Source of the DNA: Agathobaculum massiliense
Lineage (GTDB): Bacteria; Bacillota; Clostridia; Oscillospirales; Butyricicoccaceae
Direction: 5' to 3'
Assembly: GCF_900291975.1 (NCBI RefSeq)
Contig: NZ_OMPN01000001.1
Coordinates: 2,418,001 to 2,482,000, forward strand
Length of the DNA: 64,000 nucleotides
Shown here: positions 22,412 through 30,473 of the stretch, piece after piece
Layout: the number at the start of each line of letters is the position of its first letter
Numbering within the stretch: position 1 is the first letter of the stretch
Program-made: the position numbers and the translations under genes
Notes under the pieces: generated by a model
The model's input: the letters and a program-made list of their open reading frames with translations, nothing else
Database searches by the model: none
Told to the model about the DNA's origin: nothing

Positions 22412-24949
22412 ATGGGAGATCCAGATATGAAGCAAAGATTCCGCGTCGGCGGCATGAGCTGCGCAGCTTGTTCGGCGCATGTGGAAAAAAGCGTTTCGGC
22501 GGTGCCGGGCGTTTCCGAGGTACAGGTCAACCTGCTCGCAGGCAGCATGGCCGTGCAGTATGACGAAACCGTATGCGATGCGCAGAAGATCATCCATGCG
22601 GTAGAGTCCGGCGGCTATACTGCGGCGGCGGACGACGGGAAGCAGCAGGCCGCGCCCGCGCAGGACCCGAAAGCGAACGACGAGCTCAGGGAAATGAAAA
22701 CGCGTATCGTCGTTTCCGCGGTATTCCTGATTATTTTAATGGTGTTCTCCATGGGGCCGATGCTCGGCCTGCCGCTGCCCGCGTTCGTCAGCGGCACGGA
22801 GAATGCGTTCGCGCTTGCGCTGGTGCAGTTCCTCCTCACCCTGCCCATCGTTTTTATCAACCGCAAATACTACATCAACGGTTTTAAGACGCTGCTTCAT
22901 CGCGCGCCGACCATGGACGCGCTGATCGCGGTTGGTTCGGGCGCGGCGCTGGTGTACGGCGTTTATGCTCTGTTTCAGATCGGCTATGCGTGCGCGGCGG
23001 GCGATATGCATACGGTACACACCTATGCGCACGACCTGTACTTTGAGTCCGCAGGCATGATCCTGACGCTTGTTACGCTTGGCAAATTCTTTGAAGCGCG
23101 TGCCAAGCGCAAGACCGGCGAGGCCATCGCCGCGCTCATGGACCTGCGGCCGCAGACGGCAAATGTGCTGCGCGGCGGGCAGGAGGTTTCCGTCCCGATC
23201 GAGGAGGTGTGCGTGGGCGATCTGGTGGTCGTGCGCGGCGGGCAGTCCGTTCCGGTGGATGGCGAGATCACGGAAGGGAACGCTTTCCTGGACGAAAGCG
23301 CGATCACCGGCGAGAGCATGCCGGTCGAAAAGCATACGGGAGACGCTGTTATCGGCGCGACGGTATCCAAGAGCGGCTATTTTGTGATGAAAGCCGCCCG
23401 CGTGGGCGATGACACCACGCTGTCGCAGATCATCCGGTTGGTCGAGGAGGCGGGCGCCTCCAAGGCGCCGATCGCCAAGCTGGCGGATAAGGTCGCGGGC
23501 GTGTTCGTGCCGGTCGTGATGGGGATTGCGCTGCTTACCGCCATCGTCTGGCTGATGTATGGCGAAACGCCCAGCTTCGCGCTCACCCGCGCGATCGCGG
23601 TGCTGGTTATATCCTGCCCCTGTGCGCTGGGGCTGGCAACGCCGGTCGCCATCATGGTCGGCACGGGCGTGGGTGCGAAGAACGGCGTGCTGTTCCAGTC
23701 GGCCGAGGCGCTGGAGAACCTGCATAACGTAAACAGTGTGATTCTGGACAAAACCGGCACGGTGACGCAGGGGCGTCCGGTCGTGACCGATGTCAAATCC
23801 TTTGGCGTGGAGCCGGACGACCTGCTCTCTCTCGCCTTATCGATCGAAGCGAAAAGCGACCATCCGCTTGCGGACGCGGTCGTGCGGTATGCGCGGGAGC
23901 GCAGGGTGCGGGAACGCACGGCGACGGACTTCGAGATGGTGGAAGGGCAGGGCGTGCGCGCCCGCATCGACGGGGTACCCTGCATGGCGGGCAACCGCCG
24001 CATGCTGCTGGCAAACGGGCTTGCGCTGTCTCGGTCCGCGCAGCAAATGGGCGAGGCGCTTGCCGCGGCGGGAAAAACACCGCTGTATTTTGCAGCAAAC
24101 CGGCAGGTGGTTGGCATTTTTGCCGTGGCGGATGTCCTCAAGCCGACCAGCCGTGCGGCGGTCGAAGCGCTGCAGCGGCTGAATATCGAGGTCACGCTCC
24201 TGACGGGTGATAACCAGGCGACCGCTCGTTCGATTGCGGGCGAGCTGGGCGTCAGGGATGTTGTCGCCGAGGTGCTGCCGCAGGATAAGGAGCGCGTGGT
24301 ACGCGAAAAGCAGGAACAGGGCCGCAAGGTCGCCATGATCGGCGACGGCATCAACGACGCACCGGCGCTCGCCCGCGCGGACGTGGGCATCGCGATCGGC
24401 GCGGGGACGGACGTTGCGATTTCCTCCGCAGATGTGGTGCTGATGAAAAGCGACCTGATGGACGCGGTCGATGCGATACGTTTGTCGCGCCGCACCATGC
24501 GGAATATCCGGCAGAACCTGTTCTGGGCGTTTTTCTATAACTGCATTGGCATCCCGATCGCGGCGGGCGTGCTGTGGCTGCCACTGCATATCGGCCTCAG
24601 CCCCATGATTGGCGCGGCGGCCATGAGCCTGAGTTCGGTCTGCGTGGTGTCCAACGCGCTGCGGCTCAAGTTTTTCCAAAGTACCCCTAAGCCGGCGGTC
24701 GAGCCGGATCAATATTTCGTATTGCCAAAGGAGGAAGCAAAAATGAAAAAGGTGATCAAGATCGAGGGAATGATGTGCGAGCATTGTGTCGCGCACGTCA
24801 AAAAGGCGCTGGAGGTGTTCCCAGGCGTGGCCGTCGAGGTGGACCTGAAGAACGGTACGGCTACCCTGCAGGGCGACGTGATACCGGACGAGGCCAAGCT
24901 GACCGAGGCGGTGGAACAGGCCGGCTATAAGGTGGTCGGCTTTGCATGA
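22412..24949 (+). CDS. copA: copper-exporting P1B-type ATPase with fused C-terminal CopZ-like domain
   Basis: An 845-residue inner-membrane pump that exports Cu(I) using ATP. The N-terminal metal domain has GMSCAACSAHVEKS. The pump core contains ITGES, the intramembrane SCPCALGLATP, phosphorylation site DKTGT, KSDHPLA and GDGINDAPALA. After the last membrane helices the frame continues into a second, complete metal-binding domain (MKKVIKIEGMMCEHCVAHVKKAL to the end), which looks like a free copper chaperone. A ribosome binding site sits inside the frame before that segment. ATG 22412 follows GGAGGGGAATAAGG; ATG 22427 is an alternative. Controlled by the CsoR box upstream and co-transcribed with csoR. 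Confidence 0.95.
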   Translation: MGDPDMKQRFRVGGMSCAACSAHVEKSVSAVPGVSEVQVNLLAGSMAVQYDETVCDAQKIIHAVESGGYTAAADDGKQQAAPAQDPKANDELREMKTRIVVSAVFLIILMVFSMGPMLGLPLPAFVSGTENAFALALVQFLLTLPIVFINRKYYINGFKTLLHRAPTMDALIAVGSGAALVYGVYALFQIGYACAAGDMHTVHTYAHDLYFESAGMILTLVTLGKFFEARAKRKTGEAIAALMDLRPQTANVLRGGQEVSVPIEEVCVGDLVVVRGGQSVPVDGEITEGNAFLDESAITGESMPVEKHTGDAVIGATVSKSGYFVMKAARVGDDTTLSQIIRLVEEAGASKAPIAKLADKVAGVFVPVVMGIALLTAIVWLMYGETPSFALTRAIAVLVISCPCALGLATPVAIMVGTGVGAKNGVLFQSAEALENLHNVNSVILDKTGTVTQGRPVVTDVKSFGVEPDDLLSLALSIEAKSDHPLADAVVRYARERRVRERTATDFEMVEGQGVRARIDGVPCMAGNRRMLLANGLALSRSAQQMGEALAAAGKTPLYFAANRQVVGIFAVADVLKPTSRAAVEALQRLNIEVTLLTGDNQATARSIAGELGVRDVVAEVLPQDKERVVREKQEQGRKVAMIGDGINDAPALARADVGIAIGAGTDVAISSADVVLMKSDLMDAVDAIRLSRRTMRNIRQNLFWAFFYNCIGIPIAAGVLWLPLHIGLSPMIGAAAMSLSSVCVVSNALRLKFFQSTPKPAVEPDQYFVLPKEEAKMKKVIKIEGMMCEHCVAHVKKALEVFPGVAVEVDLKNGTATLQGDVIPDEAKLTEAVEQAGYKVVGFA
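24727..24745 (+). promoter_or_regulatory. internal ribosome binding site for a separate CopZ-like product
   Basis: AAAGGAGG (24727-24734) lies eight bases before an in-frame ATG (24743) inside copA. Starting there would give a 68-residue protein MKKVIKIEGMMCEHCVAH..., the size and sequence type of the copper chaperone CopZ. So one gene may yield both the fusion and the free chaperone. The alternative is a gene fusion in which the old start signal persists without use. Confidence 0.65.
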
Positions 24950-25212
24950 GGGCTGACAGAAAAAAGGTGGAGCCGCTCCTGCGTACCGCGCGGGGACAGC
25001 TCGACGGCGTGCTGAAAATGATCGAGTGCGACCGCTACTGCATGGATATCGTCACCCAACTGCAGGCGGTCGAATCACTGGTACACAAGGCGCAGCGTGA
25101 GGTGCTGCACGCGCACCTGTCCGGCTGCGTGCAGGAGGCGTTTGAAACGGGCGACGAGCAGGCGCGCGAGAAAAAGATCGACGAGATCATCAAGCTGCTC
25201 GACCGGTCATGA
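24946..25212 (+). CDS. csoR: CsoR-family copper-sensing repressor
   Basis: An 88-residue all-helical regulator. The family core RTARGQLDGVLKMIECDRYCMDIVTQLQAVESLV has the first ligand Cys in DRYCMD. The others are His and Cys in LHAHLSGCV, giving the Cu(I)-type C-H-C set. Cu(I) binding releases it from a G/C-tract operator such as the one at 22386-22399. It overlaps the copA stop by four bases (ATGA), so it is translationally coupled to the pump it should regulate. Confidence 0.92.
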   Translation: MRADRKKVEPLLRTARGQLDGVLKMIECDRYCMDIVTQLQAVESLVHKAQREVLHAHLSGCVQEAFETGDEQAREKKIDEIIKLLDRS

Positions 25213-25853
25213 CCGTGCGGCTGCCCGAATCGCTTGCACCTGTGCCGGACGCGGCGGAACGGTTCGCATGGGCCGAGCAGGAGGAGCGGACGGTTGAGGG
25301 GCTGCATCTCTGCGGCGCGGATCTGTCCGGCACATGCTATGAGGGGCTGCGGCTGCGCAGCGTGTTGTTTGAGAATTGCCGGCTGACCGGATGCCGCTGG
25401 GAGCGTGCGGATTTGGGCAACGTCGTGTTCCGGCGCTGCGAGCTGTCGAACAGCGGCTGGCGGGACGCTTTCTGGGAGCGCACGGTCTTTGAGGACTGCA
25501 AGGCGGTGGGGGCGGGCTTTGCCGAAACCGGATGGCGGCAGGCCGCGTTCGCGGCCTGTGCGCTCGCCTATGCGACGTTTGACCGCGCGCGCCTGCGCGA
25601 GGTGGCCTTTTCCGATTGCGACCTCAGCCATGCTGCGTTTCACGAATGCACCTGGAAGCGGCTGAGCCTGGACAAAACACGCCTGCGGGAAGCCAGCTTC
25701 CTGCACACGCCGCTCGCGGGGCTCGACCTGACCGGCTGTGAGCTGGACGGGCTTGTGGTTTCGGACACCAATGCCGAGCTGCGCGGCGCGATTGTGACAG
25801 CGGAGCAGGCGGCCATGCTGGCAAAGCGTTTGGGGCTGGTGATAAAAGAATAG
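25209..25853 (+). CDS. pentapeptide-repeat protein
   Basis: A 214-residue protein built mostly of A(D/N)LXX-type pentapeptides. Examples are LCGADLSGTCYEGLRLRSVLFENCRLTGCRWERADLGN, later ATFDRARLREVAFSDCDLSHAAF and ASFLHTPLAGLDLTGCELDGL. Such repeats fold as a right-handed square beta helix, and some mimic DNA and protect gyrase. It is rich in cysteines placed along the coil, unusual enough to suggest metal or redox contact, though that is inference. The start overlaps the csoR stop by four bases, so it is the third gene of the copper operon. Its role there is unknown. Confidence 0.85.
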   Translation: MTVRLPESLAPVPDAAERFAWAEQEERTVEGLHLCGADLSGTCYEGLRLRSVLFENCRLTGCRWERADLGNVVFRRCELSNSGWRDAFWERTVFEDCKAVGAGFAETGWRQAAFAACALAYATFDRARLREVAFSDCDLSHAAFHECTWKRLSLDKTRLREASFLHTPLAGLDLTGCELDGLVVSDTNAELRGAIVTAEQAAMLAKRLGLVIKE

Positions 25854-25854
25854 G

Positions 25855-25893
25855 AAAACTCGTGCCGCGGGATTCCGCGGCACGAGTTTTTTG
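25855..25893. terminator. bidirectional terminator between the copper operon and hisC
   Basis: AAAACTCGTGCCGCGG and CCGCGGCACGAGTTTT form a 16-bp stem with a 4-base loop and T runs both ways, between convergent genes. Confidence 0.9.
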
Positions 25894-25927
25894 ACAGCAT
25901 GGATGAAGGCGGCATATCCGCGCCGCC

Positions 25928-26983
25928 TTACAGAAATGCTTGCAGCGCGTCGAGCAGCCGGTCCATCTGTTCGTCCGTGCCGATCGTAATGCGCAAATAA
26001 TTTTCGATGCGCGGCAGCCTGAAATAGCGAATATAGATATTTTTTTGCCGCAGATATTCAAAAATGACCGGCGCTTCCTTTTTGGGATGCGTGACGAACA
26101 GGAAGTTGGTCAGGGAGGGGAGGACGGTAAAGCCCAGCCCGCGCAGCGCTGCGGCCGAACGGTCGCGCGTCTCCGCCACCCGCCGGCAGGTCTCCTGAAA
26201 ATACCGCTCATCCTCGACCGAGGCTTGCCCCGCCGCGAGCGCGAGCACATCCATTGTATAGGAATTGTAGGAGTTTTTGACCGCTTCGAGCGTGGAGATC
26301 AGCACCTCTGAGCCAAGTGCGTAGCCGATGCGCATACCCGCGAGAGAGCGGGATTTGCTCATGGTCTGCACGACCAGCAGGTTTTCGTATTTGCCGAGCA
26401 GGGGTACGGCGCTTTGCGCGCCGAAGTCGACATAGGCCTCGTCGATGATAACCACGCAGTCCTGGTTATGCTGCAAAAGATCCTCAAGGAAATCCAGCGT
26501 TACGCCGCGTCCGGTCGGCGCGTTTGGATTGGGAAGGATAACGCCGCCGTTCGGCTGGTCGTAGTCGCGGACGCGCACACGGAAATCCCCGTCCAGCGGC
26601 ACGGTTTCGTAAGGGATGCGGAACAGATTGCACCAGACCGGATAGAACGAATAGGTGATATCCGGATAAAGGACCGGCCGGTCCGAGCAGAAAAACGCCT
26701 GAAAGGCAAGCGCAAGCACATCGTCTGAGCCGTTTCCGAGGAACACCTGCGCGGGTTTTACGCCGAAGCGTCCGGCCAGCGTGGACTTGAGCGCCTTGCC
26801 GTTTGCGTCCGGATAGAGGGCGAGCTGGGCGGCGTCGAAGCGGCGCAGGATTTCCTGTACGCACGGCGCGGGCGGATACGGGTTCTCATTGGCGTTCAGC
26901 TTGATGATATCGGCGGCCTGTGGCTGCTCGCCCGGCACATAGGGGTCGATTTTGCGGAGCTTATCGAGAAAAGGCTTGTCCAT
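25928..26983 (-). CDS. hisC: histidinol-phosphate aminotransferase
   Basis: A 351-residue PLP enzyme of fold type I. It swaps the amino group between glutamate and imidazole acetol phosphate in histidine synthesis; some members also act on aromatic acids. Motifs: KLNANENPYPPAP at the start, FLGNGSDDVLALAFQAF, NPNAPTGRG, IIDEAYVDFG, and the PLP lysine region TMSKSRSLAGMRIGYALG. The C-terminal arginine region reads IYIRYFRLPRIENYLRITIGT. Length is normal. It stands alone without other his genes. A minus-strand promoter, TTGACT (27043-27048) and TAAACT (27020-27025) with a 17-base spacer, precedes it. Confidence 0.93.
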   Translation of the reverse strand: MDKPFLDKLRKIDPYVPGEQPQAADIIKLNANENPYPPAPCVQEILRRFDAAQLALYPDANGKALKSTLAGRFGVKPAQVFLGNGSDDVLALAFQAFFCSDRPVLYPDITYSFYPVWCNLFRIPYETVPLDGDFRVRVRDYDQPNGGVILPNPNAPTGRGVTLDFLEDLLQHNQDCVVIIDEAYVDFGAQSAVPLLGKYENLLVVQTMSKSRSLAGMRIGYALGSEVLISTLEAVKNSYNSYTMDVLALAAGQASVEDERYFQETCRRVAETRDRSAAALRGLGFTVLPSLTNFLFVTHPKKEAPVIFEYLRQKNIYIRYFRLPRIENYLRITIGTDEQMDRLLDALQAFL

Positions 26984-27019
26984 AAGGCACTCTCCTGTTG
27001 CAGTTTGTTGACTGCGGAT

Positions 27020-27084
27020 AGTTTATCACAGTAAAGCGAAAAAGTCAAGCCCTGTTTGTGTTGGACTGCCAGGTGTGGTATAAT
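27020..27084. promoter_or_regulatory. divergent promoters of hisC (minus) and rarA (plus)
   Basis: Minus strand: TTGACT (27043-27048) and TAAACT (27020-27025), spacer 17. Plus strand: TTGTGT (27056-27061) and extended TGGTATAAT (hexamer 27079-27084), spacer 17. The two do not overlap. Confidence 0.65.
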
Positions 27085-27151
27085 CAACACATATAGAAAT
27101 GCATACGCCCGCATCCCCTGTAAACCTGACTGGATGGAGGAAAAGAACGCT

Positions 27152-28396
27152 ATGTACCAACCCTTAGCCGATAAGCTGCGCCCGCAGACGCTGGACGACG
27201 TGGTCGGCCAGCGGCACCTGCTCGGTCCGAACGGCTTGCTGCGCCGCGTGATCGAGAGCGGAAATATCCCCAACCTGATCTTTTACGGCCCGTCCGGCGT
27301 GGGCAAGACCACGGTTGCGTCCATCATCGCAAAGCAGACCGACCGCAAGCTGTATCACCTGAACGCCACGACTGCGGGCATCGCGGATATCAAGGCCATC
27401 ATCGACGAGCTGGACACCTTCCTCGCCCCCAATGGCGCGCTGGTTTATCTGGACGAGATCCAGTATTTCAACAAAAAGCAGCAGCAGAGCCTTCTTGAGT
27501 TCATAGAAACGGGTAAAATGACGCTGGTCGCGTCCACGACCGAGAATCCGTATTTTTATATTTACAACGCGATCCTCAGTCGCTGCACGGTATTCGAGTT
27601 CAAGCCGGTCGGTCCGACGGATATGAAGCGCGCGGTCGAGCGGGCGCTTGCGCTCGCCATCGGGGAGCGGGACATCCCTGTCGAGGACGGAGTAGCCGCG
27701 CACATCGCGCAGGCGGTCGGCGGCGATGTGCGCAAGGCACTGGGCGCGGTTGAACTGCTTGTTCTGGGCGCGGGGGAAAGCGGTGTCACCCTTGCAGATG
27801 CGGAGCAGGCCGCCCAGCGCTCGCATATGCGGTACGACCGCGATGGGGATAGCCACTATGATATCCTGTCCGCGCTACAGAAGTCCATCCGCGGGTCGGA
27901 TCCGGACGCGGCGCTGCATTACCTCGCGCGTCTGCTGGAGGCAGGGGACATGATCTCCGCCGCGCGGCGCATGCTGGTCATCGCGAGCGAGGATGTGGGG
28001 CTGGCCTATCCGCAGTGCGTGGCCATCGTTAAGGCGTGTGTGGACAGCGCGTTCCAGCTTGGACTGCCGGAGGCGCGGATTCCGCTGGCTGAGGCGACTG
28101 TGCTTATGGCGACCGCGCCGAAATCGAACAGTGCGCTGATGGGGATGGAAGCGGCTCTTGCAGATGTCCGCGCAGGCCGGACCGGCGACATCCCCGCGCA
28201 TATCAGGGACGCGCATTACGGCGGCGCGGCCAAGCTGGGACGCGGACTGACCTACCGGTATCCGCACGACTTCCCGCACCATTGGACCGCGCAGCAATAT
28301 CTGCCGGACGAGCTGAAAGGCGCGCGGTATTATGAGTACGGACCCAACAAGACCGAGCAGGCGGCCAAGGCGTATTGGGAGAAAATAAAAGGGTAG
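27152..28396 (+). CDS. rarA: replication-associated recombination protein A (RarA/MgsA AAA+ ATPase)
   Basis: A 414-residue AAA+ ATPase related to clamp loaders that acts at stalled replication forks. It begins YQPLADKLRPQTLDDVVGQRHLLG. Walker A is FYGPSGVGKTT (about residues 45-55), Walker B VYLDEIQYFN, sensor TTENP. The C-terminal MgsA tetramer region reads MRYDRDGDSHYDILSALQKSIRGSDPDAALHYLARLLEAGD and ISAARRMLVIASEDVGLAYP. The start at 27152 follows GGATGGAGGAAAAG. Single gene with its own promoter and a terminator at 28407. Confidence 0.96.
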   Translation: MYQPLADKLRPQTLDDVVGQRHLLGPNGLLRRVIESGNIPNLIFYGPSGVGKTTVASIIAKQTDRKLYHLNATTAGIADIKAIIDELDTFLAPNGALVYLDEIQYFNKKQQQSLLEFIETGKMTLVASTTENPYFYIYNAILSRCTVFEFKPVGPTDMKRAVERALALAIGERDIPVEDGVAAHIAQAVGGDVRKALGAVELLVLGAGESGVTLADAEQAAQRSHMRYDRDGDSHYDILSALQKSIRGSDPDAALHYLARLLEAGDMISAARRMLVIASEDVGLAYPQCVAIVKACVDSAFQLGLPEARIPLAEATVLMATAPKSNSALMGMEAALADVRAGRTGDIPAHIRDAHYGGAAKLGRGLTYRYPHDFPHHWTAQQYLPDELKGARYYEYGPNKTEQAAKAYWEKIKG

Positions 28397-28406
28397 CGGA
28401 CAGAAC

Positions 28407-28437
28407 CAGCGGGAGGGGCCGCCCCCCTCCCGCTGGC
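28407..28437. terminator. terminator between rarA and the S1-domain gene
   Basis: CCAGCGGGAGGGG and CCCCTCCCGCTGG form a 13-bp GC-only stem between convergent genes. No long T run on either side, so termination strength is uncertain. Confidence 0.6.
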
Positions 28438-28439
28438 TG

Positions 28440-29378
28440 TTATTCAAATTCCGTCGCAATGTATTTCCGGTCGCAGCAGTCCGGCGTGTAGACCCACTGG
28501 CTGATATGCCCGTCGGTGATGAAATACCGCGGCGGCGGGGGCGGCTCGCGGCAGGCGAGCACATCGATCACGGTCAGCTTGATCTTCATGCGCTGGGGCA
28601 GGATGGATTTGATATACACGGAAACCACCGTGCCTGCGGACAGGTCGCCGCGCGGCTCCGCCAGGCCGGAAAGGTTGGGCGCAAGCTCGATGAACACGCC
28701 GTAAGGTTCCACCGACCGCACCACGCCGCGTACGGTTTCGCCGGGGGAGAAAAGGGCGGCGTTCTGCTCCCAGGTGCCAAGCAGCTCCCGATGGGTAAGC
28801 GAAATGCGCCGCGCGTCGCGGTCAACCGCGCGCACGGCTGCATAGATGTGCTGTCCCACCCGCAACCGGTCGTGCGGATGGAAAATGCGGGAAACCGAAA
28901 GGTTCTCTATGCCGATCAGCGAGGCCACGCCGCAGCCGATATCCACGAACGCGCCGAACGGCTCCAGGTGGGTCACCCTGGCGGGGATCACGTCGCCCGG
29001 CCGGAGCGATGCGAGCAAATGGTCCTGCGCCCGCTGCTGGGCGATCGTGCGGGAAAGCCAGACGGTCGGCGGCGCGGTGCTTTCGTCCAGCTCCGTGATG
29101 ACAAAACAGGTGGGCTTGCCGACGCGGGACAGGATGGCGATTTCCCTGGTGTCCCCCTCCGCAACGCCGAGCGCGCAGCATGAGCGCGGCATGATGCCCT
29201 GCGCGAAGCCAAAATCGAACAACAGGTCGTGCGCGGCGGTGCATCGCTGTGTGACCGCCTCCAGGATCATGCCCTCGTCCTGTGCGCGGCGCAGTCCGTC
29301 GACCGATTCAAACGCCTGCCGCACAGCGGGAAGTGCGGCGTAACTGCCCTCGGGCAGATAGGATTCGCTTGTTTTCAT
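28440..29378 (-). CDS. S1 RNA-binding domain protein
   Basis: A 312-residue protein related to ribosomal protein S1. Residues 1-110 form an unassigned domain. An S1 motif follows: RPGDVIPARVTHLEPFGAFVDIGCGVASLIGIENLS. A second is GETVRGVVRSVEPYGVFIELAPNLSGLAEP. The tail has a proline run (EPPPPP) and ends DCCDRKYIATEFE. It likely binds single-stranded RNA during translation or stress. The start at 29378 is behind AAAGGAGG; an open frame continues to 30326, but that extension lies opposite a real phosphorylase gene. The family is common in Oscillospirales-type genomes. Confidence 0.86.
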   Translation of the reverse strand: MKTSESYLPEGSYAALPAVRQAFESVDGLRRAQDEGMILEAVTQRCTAAHDLLFDFGFAQGIMPRSCCALGVAEGDTREIAILSRVGKPTCFVITELDESTAPPTVWLSRTIAQQRAQDHLLASLRPGDVIPARVTHLEPFGAFVDIGCGVASLIGIENLSVSRIFHPHDRLRVGQHIYAAVRAVDRDARRISLTHRELLGTWEQNAALFSPGETVRGVVRSVEPYGVFIELAPNLSGLAEPRGDLSAGTVVSVYIKSILPQRMKIKLTVIDVLACREPPPPPRYFITDGHISQWVYTPDCCDRKYIATEFE

Positions 29379-29520
29379 AAAAGCCGAGCCTCCTTTGGGG
29401 TCTGCCTTACTATATGAAAAAACGGCTGGGAATAGCACCGCGGATGTGGTATGATTATAAAGAGGAATCGATAAGCCGCCGCGGAGGGATAGCCCCGCGG
29501 CATATGGGAGGAGTGATTGC

Positions 29521-29715
29521 GTGGATGTACAGGTCAATGATGTCCTGACCATGAAGAAGCCGCATCCCTGCGGCTCCAAGCAATGGAGGGTACTGCGCAC
29601 CGGCATGGATTTCAAGCTCAAATGCCTGGGCTGCGGGCATGAGGTCATGCTGCCGCGCAGCAAGGCGGAAAAAAATATACGTACCATAGAACGGGAGGGG
29701 ACGATTGTATGCTGA
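29521..29715 (+). CDS. DUF951 family protein
   Basis: A 64-residue protein. The start is GTG 29521 after GGGAGGAG. Key parts are VLTMKKPHPCGSKQWRVLRTGMDFKLKCLGCGHEVMLPR, with CX(n)CXXC cysteines that could bind zinc, matching the small DUF951 family conserved through Firmicutes. Function unknown; in other genomes the family often lies near genes of the replication or translation machinery. It overlaps the next gene by seven bases, so the two are co-translated. Confidence 0.9.
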   Translation: MDVQVNDVLTMKKPHPCGSKQWRVLRTGMDFKLKCLGCGHEVMLPRSKAEKNIRTIEREGTIVC

Positions 29716-30473
29716 TCGATGGAAAACAGATGCATATTCAGATTCAAAAGGGGGATATCGGCCGGTATGTCATCCTGCCGGGCGACCCGGGTCGCTGCGG
29801 CAAGATCGCGCGCTACTTTGAGGAGCCGAAGCAGATCGCGCAGAACCGCGAATATACGTTGTGGACGGGCAGACTGGACGGCGTATCCGTCGCGGTATGC
29901 TCGACCGGCATCGGCGGCCCGTCCGCCGCGATCGCGCTGGAGGAGCTGGTCGAGTGCGGCGCGGACACGTTCATCCGCGTGGGGACATCGGGCGGCATCG
30001 TGGACGAGGTGTGCGGCGGCGATATCGTGATCGCAACCGCGGCCATCCGGCAGGAGGGAACGAGCCGCGAATACCTGCCCATCGAGTTCCCAGCGGCGGC
30101 GGATTTCTCGGTTGTTGCCGCACTGCGGGAGGCGGCGGTGCGGCTCGGCCTCACCCATCATATCGGCGTGATCCAGTCCAAGGACAGCTTTTACGGTGAG
30201 ATACGGCCCGCGCAGCAGCCTGTTGCGGAGGAACTGCTCGCCAAATGGAAGGCGTGGAAGGCCGCAGGCGCGCTGACGAGCGAAATGGAGACCGCGGCGC
30301 TGTTCATTGTGGCGCAGGTGCTGCATGTGCGATGCGGCGCGGTACTCAACGTCCTGTGGAACGCGGATAACGACGAGGCGCCCAATATTCCGCCCGATGC
30401 GTCCGAGCGCGGTGTCCGTGCGGCGGTCGAGGCGCTGCGTATCCTCATTCGGGAGGACGGAGCGCAGGCATGA
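29709..30473 (+). CDS. udp: uridine phosphorylase family nucleoside phosphorylase
   Basis: A 254-residue NP-I family enzyme that splits uridine with phosphate to uracil and ribose-1-phosphate. Motifs: ILPGDPGRCGKIARYF, STGIGGPSAAIALEELVECGADTFIRVGTSGG, IQSKDSFYGE and TSEMETAALFIVAQV. The glutamate pattern EMET binds the ribose. Length matches Udp rather than larger purine enzymes, and uridine is the best guess for substrate. It overlaps the DUF951 gene upstream and the MATE gene downstream, forming a three-gene unit. Confidence 0.9.
   Translation: MLIDGKQMHIQIQKGDIGRYVILPGDPGRCGKIARYFEEPKQIAQNREYTLWTGRLDGVSVAVCSTGIGGPSAAIALEELVECGADTFIRVGTSGGIVDEVCGGDIVIATAAIRQEGTSREYLPIEFPAAADFSVVAALREAAVRLGLTHHIGVIQSKDSFYGEIRPAQQPVAEELLAKWKAWKAAGALTSEMETAALFIVAQVLHVRCGAVLNVLWNADNDEAPNIPPDASERGVRAAVEALRILIREDGAQA

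Noticed and set aside
29379-30326. N-terminal extension of the S1-domain protein
   Set aside because: It lies opposite the DUF951 and uridine phosphorylase genes; the real start at 29378 has AAAGGAGG.
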